A stretch of DNA of 64,000 bases from JBAZWV01 sp964393325 (GTDB lineage: Bacteria; Patescibacteriota; Patescibacteriia; 2-12-FULL-60-25). The DNA lies in NCBI GenBank assembly GCA_964393325.1, contig CAYMTE010000004.1:18937-82936 (forward strand). Direction: 5' to 3'. A program made the position numbers and the translations under genes. Below, one piece after another: positions 8,297-17,367 of this stretch. Each line of letters begins with the position of its first letter. Position 1 is the first letter of the stretch. The notes under the pieces were generated by a model. It did no database searches and was not told where the DNA came from. It saw only the letters and a program-made list of their open reading frames with translations.

Positions 8297-8503
8297 TTAG
8301 GTCGCTGACGTATTGTGGTCAATCGCGACACGATGCGGACACTTGGGGATCAAGCAGAGGAGTTCGTTGAACTCGCTTTTCTTGATCACGTTGGTTTCAT
8401 GACAATGCTTACACTTAATGTCGATTTCTCCTTCGACGAGGATGCCTTTAAAGAGCAGTTTGTGACAGGCGGTACAGCGGTGCTCTTTACAGGCGATGGA
8501 CAT
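8297..8503 (-). CDS. Small zinc-ribbon protein resembling phage Mu Com
   Basis: 68 residues. The pattern C-x2-C-HKLLFKG...E-IDIKC-x2-CHETN closely follows the Mu Com family (RCxxCNKLLFKG...EIKCPRCxxxN), a zinc-finger that in phage Mu activates translation of the mom DNA-modification gene by binding mRNA. A Mu Com-like domain is also found as a stand-alone bacterial protein of unknown role. The C-terminal part carries two further Cys (LLCLIPKCPH). TATG start. No mom homologue is in the window, so a Com-type role is only an analogy. Confidence 0.75.
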   Translation of the reverse strand: MSIACKEHRCTACHKLLFKGILVEGEIDIKCKHCHETNVIKKSEFNELLCLIPKCPHRVAIDHNTSAT

Positions 8504-8654
8504 ACGTATGCGGATCTAAAGAAAAGGGCGTAAAAATGAGTAAAATACTATATATTGTGGTTGCCAACGAAGTATACCACAACATCTAGTATCCATTGGA
8601 AGGGCTCTCTGTGGAAAAGTTGCCTTCCATACCCGCGATGGGTACGCTTTTCCT

Positions 8655-10733
8655 ATGGTTGGATGGAATGATCCCGTAGCATTTTTGCACGGCCTCTCGA
8701 CGCACGAACGGAAGGTGCTGAAATCGTTGAATATTCAGACGGTGGGCGAGCTCTTGTCTATTCTGCCGCGACGATACGATGACTACTCGCGCCTCACGCC
8801 GATTGCGAAGGCCCCGCTTGGTGTCCCGATCACCGTGCGTGCAAGCGTTGTTCAGATTGGGCAGGCGAAAACGTTCCGTCGACGGTTTTCGATCATCAAG
8901 GCGACGATCGCGGACGCAACGGGATCGATCAATGTGACGTGGTTTAATCAACCGTGGCTTTTGAAGACGCTATTTCCCGGCGCAGAGATTTACGTCTCCG
9001 GTGCGATCACGCAACGTCCACGGTTTGGTCGTGGATTTACGAGCCCGCTCTGGGAGCCGGCGACGCAAGAGACGATTGCTGCGGGAACGGTGGCACCGGT
9101 GTACCCGCTTACCGGACAGATAACGCAAAAAACACTTCGTCGTATTATCCATGCGGCAATGGATGATGTAGATATTCCGCCGGATCCGATCCCCGAGACG
9201 ATACGTGCAACAGCGCGAGTAGATTCGTATCCAACGGCGTTGCGTAACGTCCATCGTCCCGCGAGTATGGCAGACGCGGAAGCGGGGAGACGGCGTCTGG
9301 CATTCGGTGAGTTGCTTGTGTATCAGCTTGCACTTCGGATGGCGCGGTTTGAGGCGGACACTTCAGGAACGCCGCAGGTGACGTTCGATGAAGCGTTTGC
9401 GAAGACGTTCGCGTCGTCGCTTCCTTTTGAACTGACGGATGATCAAAAAAAGGCGGTCTGGGCGGCAGTGAAGGATCTCACATCGGTGCGCCCGATGCGG
9501 CGTTTGTTGCAGGGCGATGTTGGTTCGGGGAAGACCGTCGTCGCCGCGATGCTCGCCGCGCTCGTCTTTCGCTCCGGATCATCAACGGCGCTCTTGGCGC
9601 CGACGGATCTTCTCGCGAAACAGCATGCGGCAACGTGTGAGCGGTTTTTAACGGTGCACGGGATTCCGATTCTCCTGCTCACGGCATCAACGCGAAAGCT
9701 CTACGAAGGGGGAGAAACGACATCGCTCTCAACCACGGCGGCGCGCGAACGGATCGCAAGAGGACGTATCGTGGTCATTGGGACGCATGCACTGCTCGAA
9801 CGCGGCGCGGCGCCTCCGGATCTATCGCTCGTGATCGTGGACGAACAGCATCGGTTTGGTGTTGCGCAACGAGAGGCGCTCACGGTCGCGGCGCGAGAAG
9901 ATGGCCGTGTGCCGCATCTCCTTTCTATGTCTGCGACGCCGATTCCGCGATCGTTGGCGTTGACGCTGCTTGGTGATCTTGATGTGTCTGTGATTCGTAC
10001 AAAGCCGAGCGGGCGTAAACCTGTGGAGACGGTTGCGGTGATTGGGGAGACGGGGCGGGAACGAGCATATCAGGCAATACGTGATGAGGTGATCAACGGT
10101 CATCGCTCCTTTGTCGTATGTCCGCTTATTGACCCATCGGACACACTTGGTGTGAAGAGTGCCGAAGAAGAATCGCGGCGATTAGCGTCAGGACCGCTCG
10201 CGGGACTGCGGATCGGGATGGTACACGGCAAAATGTCCGCATCCGAAAAAGACGAACAGATGTCGATGTTCGCGTCCGGGTCGTTAGATGTATTAGTAGC
10301 AACGACGGTTGTGGAAGTCGGTGTGGATGTCCCAGAGGCAACAGTGATGGTGATCGATGGCGCGGAACGGTTTGGATTGGCGCAACTTCATCAGCTTCGT
10401 GGGCGCGTCGGCCGATCGTCGCACCCATCACGCTGTTTTCTTATCGCGACAGATGAGAGTGCGTCGCTTGAGCGGCTTCGCGTGCTTGAACGTACACATG
10501 ATGGATTTGATGTTGCAGAGGCAGATCTTCGCTTGCGTGGATCGGGGAATATCCTTGGAACGCAACAGAGCGGATCGCCGATTTTTCGTGCCGCGCGGCA
10601 GGACGATCTTGATCTCATGGCCGCTGCGCGCGATGCATCGGCAACCTTGATCGAAGAAGATGCGGCGCTTTCAATGTATCCGACACTTCGTGATCTCGTG
10701 CGTTCTGTTCGAGAAACAAGTCATCAAGAGTAG
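8655..10733 (+). CDS. recG: ATP-dependent DNA helicase RecG
   Basis: 692 residues, normal for RecG. An N-terminal wedge/OB domain (residues 1-190, including LLSILPRRYDDYS) is followed by the helicase core: Walker A GDVGSGKTVVA, Walker B as DEQHRFGV, motif III MSATPIPRSLALTL, and C-terminal motifs TTVVEVGVDVPEA and QLRGRVGRS, then the RecG-specific DLRLRGSGNILGTQQSG. It regresses stalled forks and unwinds branched DNA. TATG start, no SD. It converges on radA; the 43 bases between hold only a short palindrome. Confidence 0.97.
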   Translation: MVGWNDPVAFLHGLSTHERKVLKSLNIQTVGELLSILPRRYDDYSRLTPIAKAPLGVPITVRASVVQIGQAKTFRRRFSIIKATIADATGSINVTWFNQPWLLKTLFPGAEIYVSGAITQRPRFGRGFTSPLWEPATQETIAAGTVAPVYPLTGQITQKTLRRIIHAAMDDVDIPPDPIPETIRATARVDSYPTALRNVHRPASMADAEAGRRRLAFGELLVYQLALRMARFEADTSGTPQVTFDEAFAKTFASSLPFELTDDQKKAVWAAVKDLTSVRPMRRLLQGDVGSGKTVVAAMLAALVFRSGSSTALLAPTDLLAKQHAATCERFLTVHGIPILLLTASTRKLYEGGETTSLSTTAARERIARGRIVVIGTHALLERGAAPPDLSLVIVDEQHRFGVAQREALTVAAREDGRVPHLLSMSATPIPRSLALTLLGDLDVSVIRTKPSGRKPVETVAVIGETGRERAYQAIRDEVINGHRSFVVCPLIDPSDTLGVKSAEEESRRLASGPLAGLRIGMVHGKMSASEKDEQMSMFASGSLDVLVATTVVEVGVDVPEATVMVIDGAERFGLAQLHQLRGRVGRSSHPSRCFLIATDESASLERLRVLERTHDGFDVAEADLRLRGSGNILGTQQSGSPIFRAARQDDLDLMAAARDASATLIEEDAALSMYPTLRDLVRSVRETSHQE

Positions 10734-10776
10734 CGCGAATTCATGGATGAACTCTCCATCCGCCGACCGCATACGT

Positions 10777-12141
10777 CTACACGATGTGAATCATCTGGAG
10801 CGCTTCGCGCAAGGTTCCTGCTTCTTTGACGGCGAGATCTTTTGGCGCATGTTTTCCTTGTCCTTTTGGCACGAGTGCTTGCGTGAATCCAAGACGAGCC
10901 GCCTCTTTAAGGCGAAGCTCCGGCGTTCCGACGGGTCGGAGTTCTCCCGCGAGACCAATCTCTCCGAATACGAGTAAGCGCGGATCAAGCGGAGAATCTT
11001 TGACAGCACTTGCGATTGCGAGGGCGAGCGCAAGGTCTGCGCTTGGATCTCGCGCATCAATGCCGCCAGCGGCATTTGCGTAGACGTCTTTATCGCCCGC
11101 TTGGATGCCCGCTCGTCTGCCAAGAACGGCGAGGAGCATGCCGAGACGCGCGGGATCGATGCCGGTTGCGCGACGAACGGGCGTTCCGTATCCCGCAGGT
11201 GCGACGAGCGCTTGGATCTCGATTAAGAGTGCGCGATGACCCTCGACGAGACAGGTGACGGACGATCCGGGGACGCCGACTGCACGATCACGGAGGAGCT
11301 CGGACGAAGCGTCCTCAATCGGTTCGAGTCCGCGTTCCGTCATTGAGAGGAGTGCGATGTCATCGGTAGAGCCGAATCGATGCTTGAACGTTCGTAGGAC
11401 GCGATAGTGGTGCGTTCGATCTCCTTCCAGATACAGCACGGTGTCGACGAGGTGTTCAAGGAGTCGCGGGCCGGCGATATCGCCGTCTTTGGTGACTTGC
11501 CCGACGATGATGATCGGACGATGTGACCGTTTTGCGGCTTCAGTGAGCAGCGCGCCGGACGCGCGTATCTGCGTAGCGCTTCCGGGTTCGCTTTCGACGC
11601 CCGGTGTTCGCATGGTTTGGATGGAGTCGATAATCGCGAGCGCGGGGAGTTCGCTTTCAATTGTCGCGGCAACGGCAGACGCATCCGTTCGATCGACGAA
11701 TCGGAGCGATTCGGGAATGTCGGGCATGAGTCGTTCGAGGCGTCGGCGGATTTGTGCGGGAGATTCTTCGCCGGTTACGTAGATGACGGTTTCGTTTTGT
11801 TTTGCTCGGGCGAGACCGAGTTGCGCGAGGAGGGTGGATTTCCCTACGCCTGGTTCGCCGGCAATGAGGGTTACGGAGCCATCCACGATGCCGCCTCCAA
11901 GCATCGTATCAAGTGGGGTGAATCCGCTTGGATGGAGCTTTGCGAGGCTCGCAGCCGCATCCGAACGAAACGATTTGCTCGCGATGGGTGCGGTCGATGC
12001 GGCTCGTCGAACAGGCGCGTCGTCTTCTTGGACGGGTGTTTGGTCGATGGATCCCCATGCGCCGCATGCGGTGCATCGCCCCGTCCATTTTGGAAATTGG
12101 GCGTCGCACTTGTGGCAGACGTATACGGGATGCTTTGGCAT
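10777..12141 (-). CDS. radA: DNA repair protein RadA
   Basis: 454 residues. The N-terminal zinc finger is C-x2-C...C-x2-C (YVCHKCDAQFPKWTGRCTACG), the RecA-like ATPase has Walker A GEPGVGKST, the RadA-specific KNRFG motif appears as KHRFG, and the C-terminal Lon-like domain ends in GEIGLAGELRPV and PKG. RadA promotes branch migration in recombination. It follows the last pilin-hydrolase gene by 47 bases on the same strand and may be transcribed with that long run. Confidence 0.97.
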   Translation of the reverse strand: MPKHPVYVCHKCDAQFPKWTGRCTACGAWGSIDQTPVQEDDAPVRRAASTAPIASKSFRSDAAASLAKLHPSGFTPLDTMLGGGIVDGSVTLIAGEPGVGKSTLLAQLGLARAKQNETVIYVTGEESPAQIRRRLERLMPDIPESLRFVDRTDASAVAATIESELPALAIIDSIQTMRTPGVESEPGSATQIRASGALLTEAAKRSHRPIIIVGQVTKDGDIAGPRLLEHLVDTVLYLEGDRTHHYRVLRTFKHRFGSTDDIALLSMTERGLEPIEDASSELLRDRAVGVPGSSVTCLVEGHRALLIEIQALVAPAGYGTPVRRATGIDPARLGMLLAVLGRRAGIQAGDKDVYANAAGGIDARDPSADLALALAIASAVKDSPLDPRLLVFGEIGLAGELRPVGTPELRLKEAARLGFTQALVPKGQGKHAPKDLAVKEAGTLREALQMIHIV

Positions 12142-12188
12142 GCTCGAATCCTGCCATGCGCTCGGAAAGAAGGCTAGGGATGCGGCGG

Positions 12189-13931
12189 TTATTGTTGATC
12201 TGGGGGAATCGTTACATCGTTTTGCGGAAGAAGTTCCGTCGGTTTGAGAAGACCCTGCGTGCTCTCAAGGAGCGCTTCTGTGATCGCCTTCGCGTCGATA
12301 TCTCCGTTTTGAAGGATGAATTTTCGATCGTACAGGTTTCGTTTTTTGATGATGTTCTTCGCGAGTTTGTCTTCCAGTTCTTTGTTTCGCGCGCAGCCGA
12401 GAGAATCGGTTGACGGATCACACAGACAATTGCGTTCAATAATTTCGGCGATCACGAGACCTTTTGCGCCGGTAACGCCTGCATAGGTACTCGCCCCAAC
12501 GCAGTAGGCGAATTTATAGACGCTGTCTTGGTAGGGAAGACAGGGTTTTACGAATCCAAGGTGCGAATCCAAAAAGTCTTGGGGAGATTTAAATTTTCGA
12601 CTGCATTGGACAGACGGGATCCACACTTCGACGCCATCTTTGATAACGGCTGCATGTGACTTGATGGGCTGGCATTTATCTCCACAGGCGCCGTAGGAAT
12701 CACGCGAGCTGTTTTGACAGAGGCTGACGCATGCGGCGCCAAGTTCTTTGCCGGAGTTAAATGTCGAGCAGGGGAGCGGATGCGGTTTTTTATTGTTGTA
12801 CGGTTCGAAGGCGAGTGGGCCGAACGCAAGGTGGGCGCAGGATCCCTGTGGCATGTCACGTTGCGTGCATCCGATGCCTCCGTAGTTGTAGCTTAAGCTT
12901 GATGCGCCGCCGTCTGCGAGATTGAAGACGGCTCCCACGCCTGCTTCTGTGACGATTTGCGCCATGATGACAGCGGCGGGAACGCCACTCCGTTGTTGCT
13001 CTTTGAGATAAAAATCAATCGTTTTTTGATCCAGACAGCGCCCTTTACTGCAGAGGGTGTAATTTGATTTCAAAACTTTTGCTCCGTTGATATAAAAGTA
13101 TTTTTGCTCGCCTGGCTCTTTGTAGGATGGATTCCGCCCCGGACATTCCCCCATGGGGATTTTTTGGTCTTTTCCAGATCCTGTCCCTCGAGCAACGCCG
13201 AGCTCCGAAAGCGTCCCCGGCGCATCGAATCGTCCACCCATGTACGATTGTGGATCGGGTTTAATCAAGGGAACTTTAATCGCGCCAAGTTCAAGTGTGG
13301 CGGGATTTACCGTCGAGAGAATGACGTAGGCGCCCATGACGAGCACGAGCCCGATGAGCGCATCAACGATGATGCCTTTTCCTTGTCTGACTTTTGCACC
13401 GGTTGCGCCAACGACATACAAAAACCCTCCATACACGATCATGATCGCCGCCGCGATCGCGCTCACCGTAATCAAAAATTTATATGCCGCCGCGACATAT
13501 TGTGCAAAAAAGGGGATGAGAAGATAGTCACCTTGCTGAATGCCTTTTGTCGCAAAGACGAGTCCGGGAATTTTGACGTTGAGATCCGGTGAGGTGATGT
13601 TTGTTCCGGTATTCTCATTTGCGGGCTTCACGGGTTGGAACGGCGGTTTGTAGAGCATCTCTTCAACGGGGCCTTGTGTGCAGGTCCCGCCGGCAGCCAC
13701 CGTTTTGCAATCCGGACTGCTTGTACAGGTATACGTTTTTACCGAATCATTTTTTGAAAGACTCGGAAGGTTTGAACACTCTGATTCGCTTGTGAGACAA
13801 ATCTTTGCGGTGGGATCGGTCGGTGACGTGCACGTGCAGCACGGCGATGCGGAAAATACTGAAGACGGTATCAAAAACGCGATGGCGATCAATGCGATCC
13901 GGATAGAGGAGAGGATGGAAGAACGGCTCAT
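12189..13931 (-). CDS. VirB2/TrbC-like pilin module fused to glucosaminidase (PG hydrolase 1)
   Basis: 580 residues. Signal peptide (1-27); a Cys-rich head starting CCTCTSP with nine or more Cys (31-84); the linker LNVKIPGLVFAT (117-127); two membrane helices of VirB2/TrbC type (about 143-174 and 186-208) enclosing GAKVRQGKGIIVDALIGL; then a lytic domain (about 300-500). In the latter, AAVIMAQIVTEAGVGAVFNLA with Glu329 and a later NYGGIGC match the FlgJ/LytG-type glucosaminidase pattern (catalytic Glu in ALxESG, then NxxGIK). Family knowledge says such domains cut the glycan chain. First of three paralogous fusions. TATG start, 6 bases after the next gene's stop. Confidence 0.82.
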   Translation of the reverse strand: MSRSSILSSIRIALIAIAFLIPSSVFSASPCCTCTSPTDPTAKICLTSESECSNLPSLSKNDSVKTYTCTSSPDCKTVAAGGTCTQGPVEEMLYKPPFQPVKPANENTGTNITSPDLNVKIPGLVFATKGIQQGDYLLIPFFAQYVAAAYKFLITVSAIAAAIMIVYGGFLYVVGATGAKVRQGKGIIVDALIGLVLVMGAYVILSTVNPATLELGAIKVPLIKPDPQSYMGGRFDAPGTLSELGVARGTGSGKDQKIPMGECPGRNPSYKEPGEQKYFYINGAKVLKSNYTLCSKGRCLDQKTIDFYLKEQQRSGVPAAVIMAQIVTEAGVGAVFNLADGGASSLSYNYGGIGCTQRDMPQGSCAHLAFGPLAFEPYNNKKPHPLPCSTFNSGKELGAACVSLCQNSSRDSYGACGDKCQPIKSHAAVIKDGVEVWIPSVQCSRKFKSPQDFLDSHLGFVKPCLPYQDSVYKFAYCVGASTYAGVTGAKGLVIAEIIERNCLCDPSTDSLGCARNKELEDKLAKNIIKKRNLYDRKFILQNGDIDAKAITEALLESTQGLLKPTELLPQNDVTIPPDQQ

Positions 13932-13937
13932 AGGATT

Positions 13938-15377
13938 TTAAGCTCCGCACGCGGCATAGGCTCGCATTTTTCGAGAAAGAACATCGCCCGTGCATTCGGG
14001 GTCAATCTCGCACATGCCGCCGTATTGACAGAAGGTTTTGCACGGCGTGCTTCCTCTGTGATCTTTGATTTCCGCCACGAGACAGCCAAGTTGTCCTTCC
14101 CAGGTCATGAGCATGGGGACGGTGTAGCACACGCCGCCGCGCTTCACTCCGTGAAGTCCGTCCGCTGCAAAGCATACTTGGTAATGCGGTTTGGGGTATT
14201 TTGGATAAATCGTACATTGCCCGATACCTATTCCATGCGAGAATCTCCAATCTAATCCAAAATCTGGTGCCACATCCGTCAGCATATCGTCATTGACACG
14301 ACTGCTTCCGATTTTTGCCCCGGTGTACGTCGTCCCTCCGTTCAGGAATTTTGCACGTGAAGGGACTTGTGAGGGGGGCAATGGAGAGTCTTCGTCGTGC
14401 CCGATGGCATTCATCTTGCCGGCGGATTCGGTGAATACAATCGCCTTGGCGATGCAGGGGTCGATACCGCCGGCTTTGGCGACTTTGTCGATGATAGCGT
14501 TTAGTTCCGCTTTTGGAATGGAGGTTCGTTGATCAAAGGGGTTATTCGGAAGTTGCCGCGTTGGCATCGTTCCTCCTTTTGCTTCTTGTAACGCCTGAGT
14601 GATCGAAGGATCCGGAACGAATTCGCTTTTTGCGGCTTGTTCTTGGAGTTTTTGCACGGTTTCAAACGGAATCGTTTCGATGATTTTGATTTCCACTGGT
14701 TTAAGTTGAAGGAGTTCTGGATTTACAGCGCCAAGAATAACGCGCGCAGCCAGAACGAGTGCGAGACCGATCAATGCGTCGACGATGAGGTCTTTTCCTT
14801 GTCGAACGCGTGCGCCGGTTTGTCCGAGAATCATGAGAAATCCGCCGTAGAGCACCATGATCGCGGCGGCGATGACGGCGATGCTGATCAGAAAGCGATA
14901 CACGGCCGAGATGTACTGTGCGAGGAAGGGGATTTGGATGTTACGTCCGTTTTTCGTTGCGACGGTTGCAAAATCAAGGCCGGGAATTTGCACGTTGAGA
15001 CTTGGTGGCGTGAGCTCGACATTTTTTTGTTCAGATGCCGGAGGAGGAGATTTGAGCGTCTCGATATCAACGGGTCCGACGGCGCATATTCCGGAGGCAG
15101 ACGTCGCTTTGGAGGCGCAGCCTGCTTCGGGATGTGTTGGTGGCGCGCAGTGATATCCATTTAATGAGGGGTATGTTCCGGGAAGCTTCGCGCACGAGCT
15201 TCCGCCTTGTCCGGACGGCACATTCACGCACGTGTTTCCGCTTTGTGCGTCTTTCGCACACACACAGCACGTAACGGTGACATTCGCATCTACGGATGCG
15301 AGCGCTGGGGACGCAAACGTCAACGCTCCGGTGAGCGCGACGATCGCAAGCGGAAGGGTTCGGAAGAATCTGCGCAT
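13938..15377 (-). CDS. VirB2/TrbC-like pilin module fused to SLT lysozyme-like domain (PG hydrolase 2)
   Basis: 479 residues from the ATG at 15377 (TATG, followed by a clear signal peptide MRRFFRTLPLAIVALTGAL); the longer open frame upstream is antisense-like. Cys-rich head (37-98, opening CCVC), linker LNVQIPGLDFAT (128-138), two membrane helices around GARVRQGKDLIVDALIGLALV (188-210), then a domain where IDPCIAKAIVFTESAGKMNAIGHD (Glu317) and HGIGIGQ match the transglycosylase/goose-lysozyme fold: catalytic Glu in ExS/ESAG and the GxGQ turn. The C-terminus is again Cys-rich. It begins one base after the neighbouring stop, so it is translationally linked. Confidence 0.82.
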   Translation of the reverse strand: MRRFFRTLPLAIVALTGALTFASPALASVDANVTVTCCVCAKDAQSGNTCVNVPSGQGGSSCAKLPGTYPSLNGYHCAPPTHPEAGCASKATSASGICAVGPVDIETLKSPPPASEQKNVELTPPSLNVQIPGLDFATVATKNGRNIQIPFLAQYISAVYRFLISIAVIAAAIMVLYGGFLMILGQTGARVRQGKDLIVDALIGLALVLAARVILGAVNPELLQLKPVEIKIIETIPFETVQKLQEQAAKSEFVPDPSITQALQEAKGGTMPTRQLPNNPFDQRTSIPKAELNAIIDKVAKAGGIDPCIAKAIVFTESAGKMNAIGHDEDSPLPPSQVPSRAKFLNGGTTYTGAKIGSSRVNDDMLTDVAPDFGLDWRFSHGIGIGQCTIYPKYPKPHYQVCFAADGLHGVKRGGVCYTVPMLMTWEGQLGCLVAEIKDHRGSTPCKTFCQYGGMCEIDPECTGDVLSRKMRAYAACGA

Positions 15378-15378
15378 A

Positions 15379-17367
15379 TTATGGCGTTCGACACACGCCG
15401 GATGGCGCCGTTGGTTTTGATTTTTTGCATACCTGTCCTTTACCGCAGTGCTCGTCGGTGATGCAGAGGAGGCCGGGTCTGATTTTATGACAGACGTTTG
15501 CCTGCGTACATGTATTCTTTTGGAATCCGTTTGGGTTGTCGCTCGGAGCACATCGGCACGCTTCTCCGGTATTGCATTCCGCATTGCTCGCGCAGGGCTC
15601 AAAGGCGAATGGACGCCAGACGTAGATCGGAAAAATTTTACTTCCTTTTTTCTTTGCGAGTTCAAGGAAGTAGTCCGGAGATGTTGAAGGAGGCCAGACG
15701 GCAACGCCGCCGACGGGAAGAACGAGTCCGACGTTGACGCGCGTTCCTGCTTGTCCGTCGCGTCCGCTCGAGCCCATTTCAAACCAGTTAAACGGGACGT
15801 CCTGTCGTCCGCCGGTGTACATGAGATTGTGAAGCCAGTTTTCTGATCCGACGGTAATAATGTCGCCAAAGCGTAGACCGCCGGCGGCATTCGCTTGTTG
15901 GACGTAGTCATCCCAGCTCATGGCGTGCCACACGACGATGTCTTTTCCTTCGGGGCGTTTGTCGCCGGCGAAGTTCGTTCCCATGGTGTAATACCCCGGT
16001 GTTCCTCGCGTAAGATTTTGCGGTCCGACAGCGCATGCATAGGCTTGAACGAGCGTTGTTCCGCAGTCGCCGCCGAAGACCCCGTGCTCTTCAAAATGAT
16101 CGCCAAAGACGTCGTGATATTGTTGAAACACGGCTTTGTTGCAGCGCCCGCCTGGCATGAAGTCTTTGAAGAGTTCTTTTCGTTCCGCGAGCGCTTTTGC
16201 AAGGCCTTCTTTCGTGCCGTCGCTTGCGACACCTTTGTAATACTGACTTGAGATCGGTTCCCATCGTCGAGCACAGTCCGCGTCCCACGCCGGATCTTTG
16301 CCGGCGAAGAGTTTGATGTTGTTGATGGCGTAGGGAGTATCGAGAGCCGTCCCGGTGATTTTTCCCGTCGCGAGCGTTGTGTATCCACCGCGGTAATACG
16401 CACACCCTTTTTCATCGACGCAAACCTTTTTCCACCCGAGCATCACGCGAACGAGCGCTTGAATTTTTTCGTCGTACGTTTTGAGCTGTGAGGCTGCCGA
16501 AGGACTTGTGCAATAGGCACGCATGCGTTCTGGCGCGGTTCCTTTTGCAACAATGTCGTCAATCGAGACATTTTCCCCAACCTGCGGCGCGATGTTCGGG
16601 AGTGTGCCTCCGATCGGGGATTGCATGGCGCTCAATTCGTTTTGCGCGGCGTACTCTGCGTACTTAAAACCTGCTCCGCTTGTCGTCATGTATTTATAGT
16701 CTTCTGTCGTGATCGGGCGGATACGTAAGGGATTGAGCGCAAGAAGATCTGGATTGACGGTATACAAAATAAGATAGCTGCAGAGCAGAATAATGAGGCC
16801 GATAACGGCATCTGTGATGATTTCTTTTCCCCGTTTGACGCTTGTGATGCTGGATCCGACGATATATCTGAATCCGCCATAGACGATCATGATGGCTGCA
16901 GCAATCGAAGAGATGCCAACGAGATACGTGAAGACGGCGGCAATATATTGGGAAAGATAGGGGATTGTCAGAAACCCGCCGCTTTCACCGAGTTTCGTTG
17001 CGAATGTAAGGCCGGGAATCTCTACGTTGAGTTTAGGGACGAGCGCGGGTTGCTGGACGACGTATCCGGCGGGCTTTCCAAAATCCGTATCCGAAACGGG
17101 TGCTGCTGGGCAACGACCGCCGGGAACCGAGGGCGCGTTGCACTCTTCCTCTTTGAGCGTTGCGAGATCGCATTGTGCGTTCTTGAGCGATTCGTTTGTC
17201 GTGTTTGTGCGAAGATCATCGCAGGTTTTGTATACCGCGGTTGTGACGCATGCTTTTGCGTCCACGTTGCCCGGTGGTGTGCAAACGCAGCAGAGCGCGA
17301 GCACACGAAAGGGAATCGTCCATCCAAGGAAGAGAAAGAGAAGTCCGATGGCACGAACCTTGTTCAT
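15379..17367 (-). CDS. VirB2/TrbC-like pilin module fused to NlpC/P60-like domain (PG hydrolase 3)
   Basis: 662 residues. Signal peptide (1-24), Cys-rich head opening CCVC (26-86), linker LNVEIPGLTFAT (113-123), two membrane helices around SVKRGKEIITDAVIGLIILL (176-195), a long middle region, then GGDCGTTLVQAYACA (Cys435) and GDIITVGSENWLHNLMYTGG (His513). The Cys-then-His order and their contexts (DCSxLV, HVGIY in the family) suggest an NlpC/P60-like stem-peptide hydrolase; this is an inference weaker than for the two sister genes. A second Cys-rich module ends the protein (about 590-662, six or more C-x2-6-C pairs). Overlaps dsbA by 4 bases (ATGA). Confidence 0.75.
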   Translation of the reverse strand: MNKVRAIGLLFLFLGWTIPFRVLALCCVCTPPGNVDAKACVTTAVYKTCDDLRTNTTNESLKNAQCDLATLKEEECNAPSVPGGRCPAAPVSDTDFGKPAGYVVQQPALVPKLNVEIPGLTFATKLGESGGFLTIPYLSQYIAAVFTYLVGISSIAAAIMIVYGGFRYIVGSSITSVKRGKEIITDAVIGLIILLCSYLILYTVNPDLLALNPLRIRPITTEDYKYMTTSGAGFKYAEYAAQNELSAMQSPIGGTLPNIAPQVGENVSIDDIVAKGTAPERMRAYCTSPSAASQLKTYDEKIQALVRVMLGWKKVCVDEKGCAYYRGGYTTLATGKITGTALDTPYAINNIKLFAGKDPAWDADCARRWEPISSQYYKGVASDGTKEGLAKALAERKELFKDFMPGGRCNKAVFQQYHDVFGDHFEEHGVFGGDCGTTLVQAYACAVGPQNLTRGTPGYYTMGTNFAGDKRPEGKDIVVWHAMSWDDYVQQANAAGGLRFGDIITVGSENWLHNLMYTGGRQDVPFNWFEMGSSGRDGQAGTRVNVGLVLPVGGVAVWPPSTSPDYFLELAKKKGSKIFPIYVWRPFAFEPCASNAECNTGEACRCAPSDNPNGFQKNTCTQANVCHKIRPGLLCITDEHCGKGQVCKKSKPTAPSGVCRTP

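Noticed and set aside
10734..10776. Terminator between recG and radA
   Set aside because: Only a short imperfect palindrome without T-run is present.
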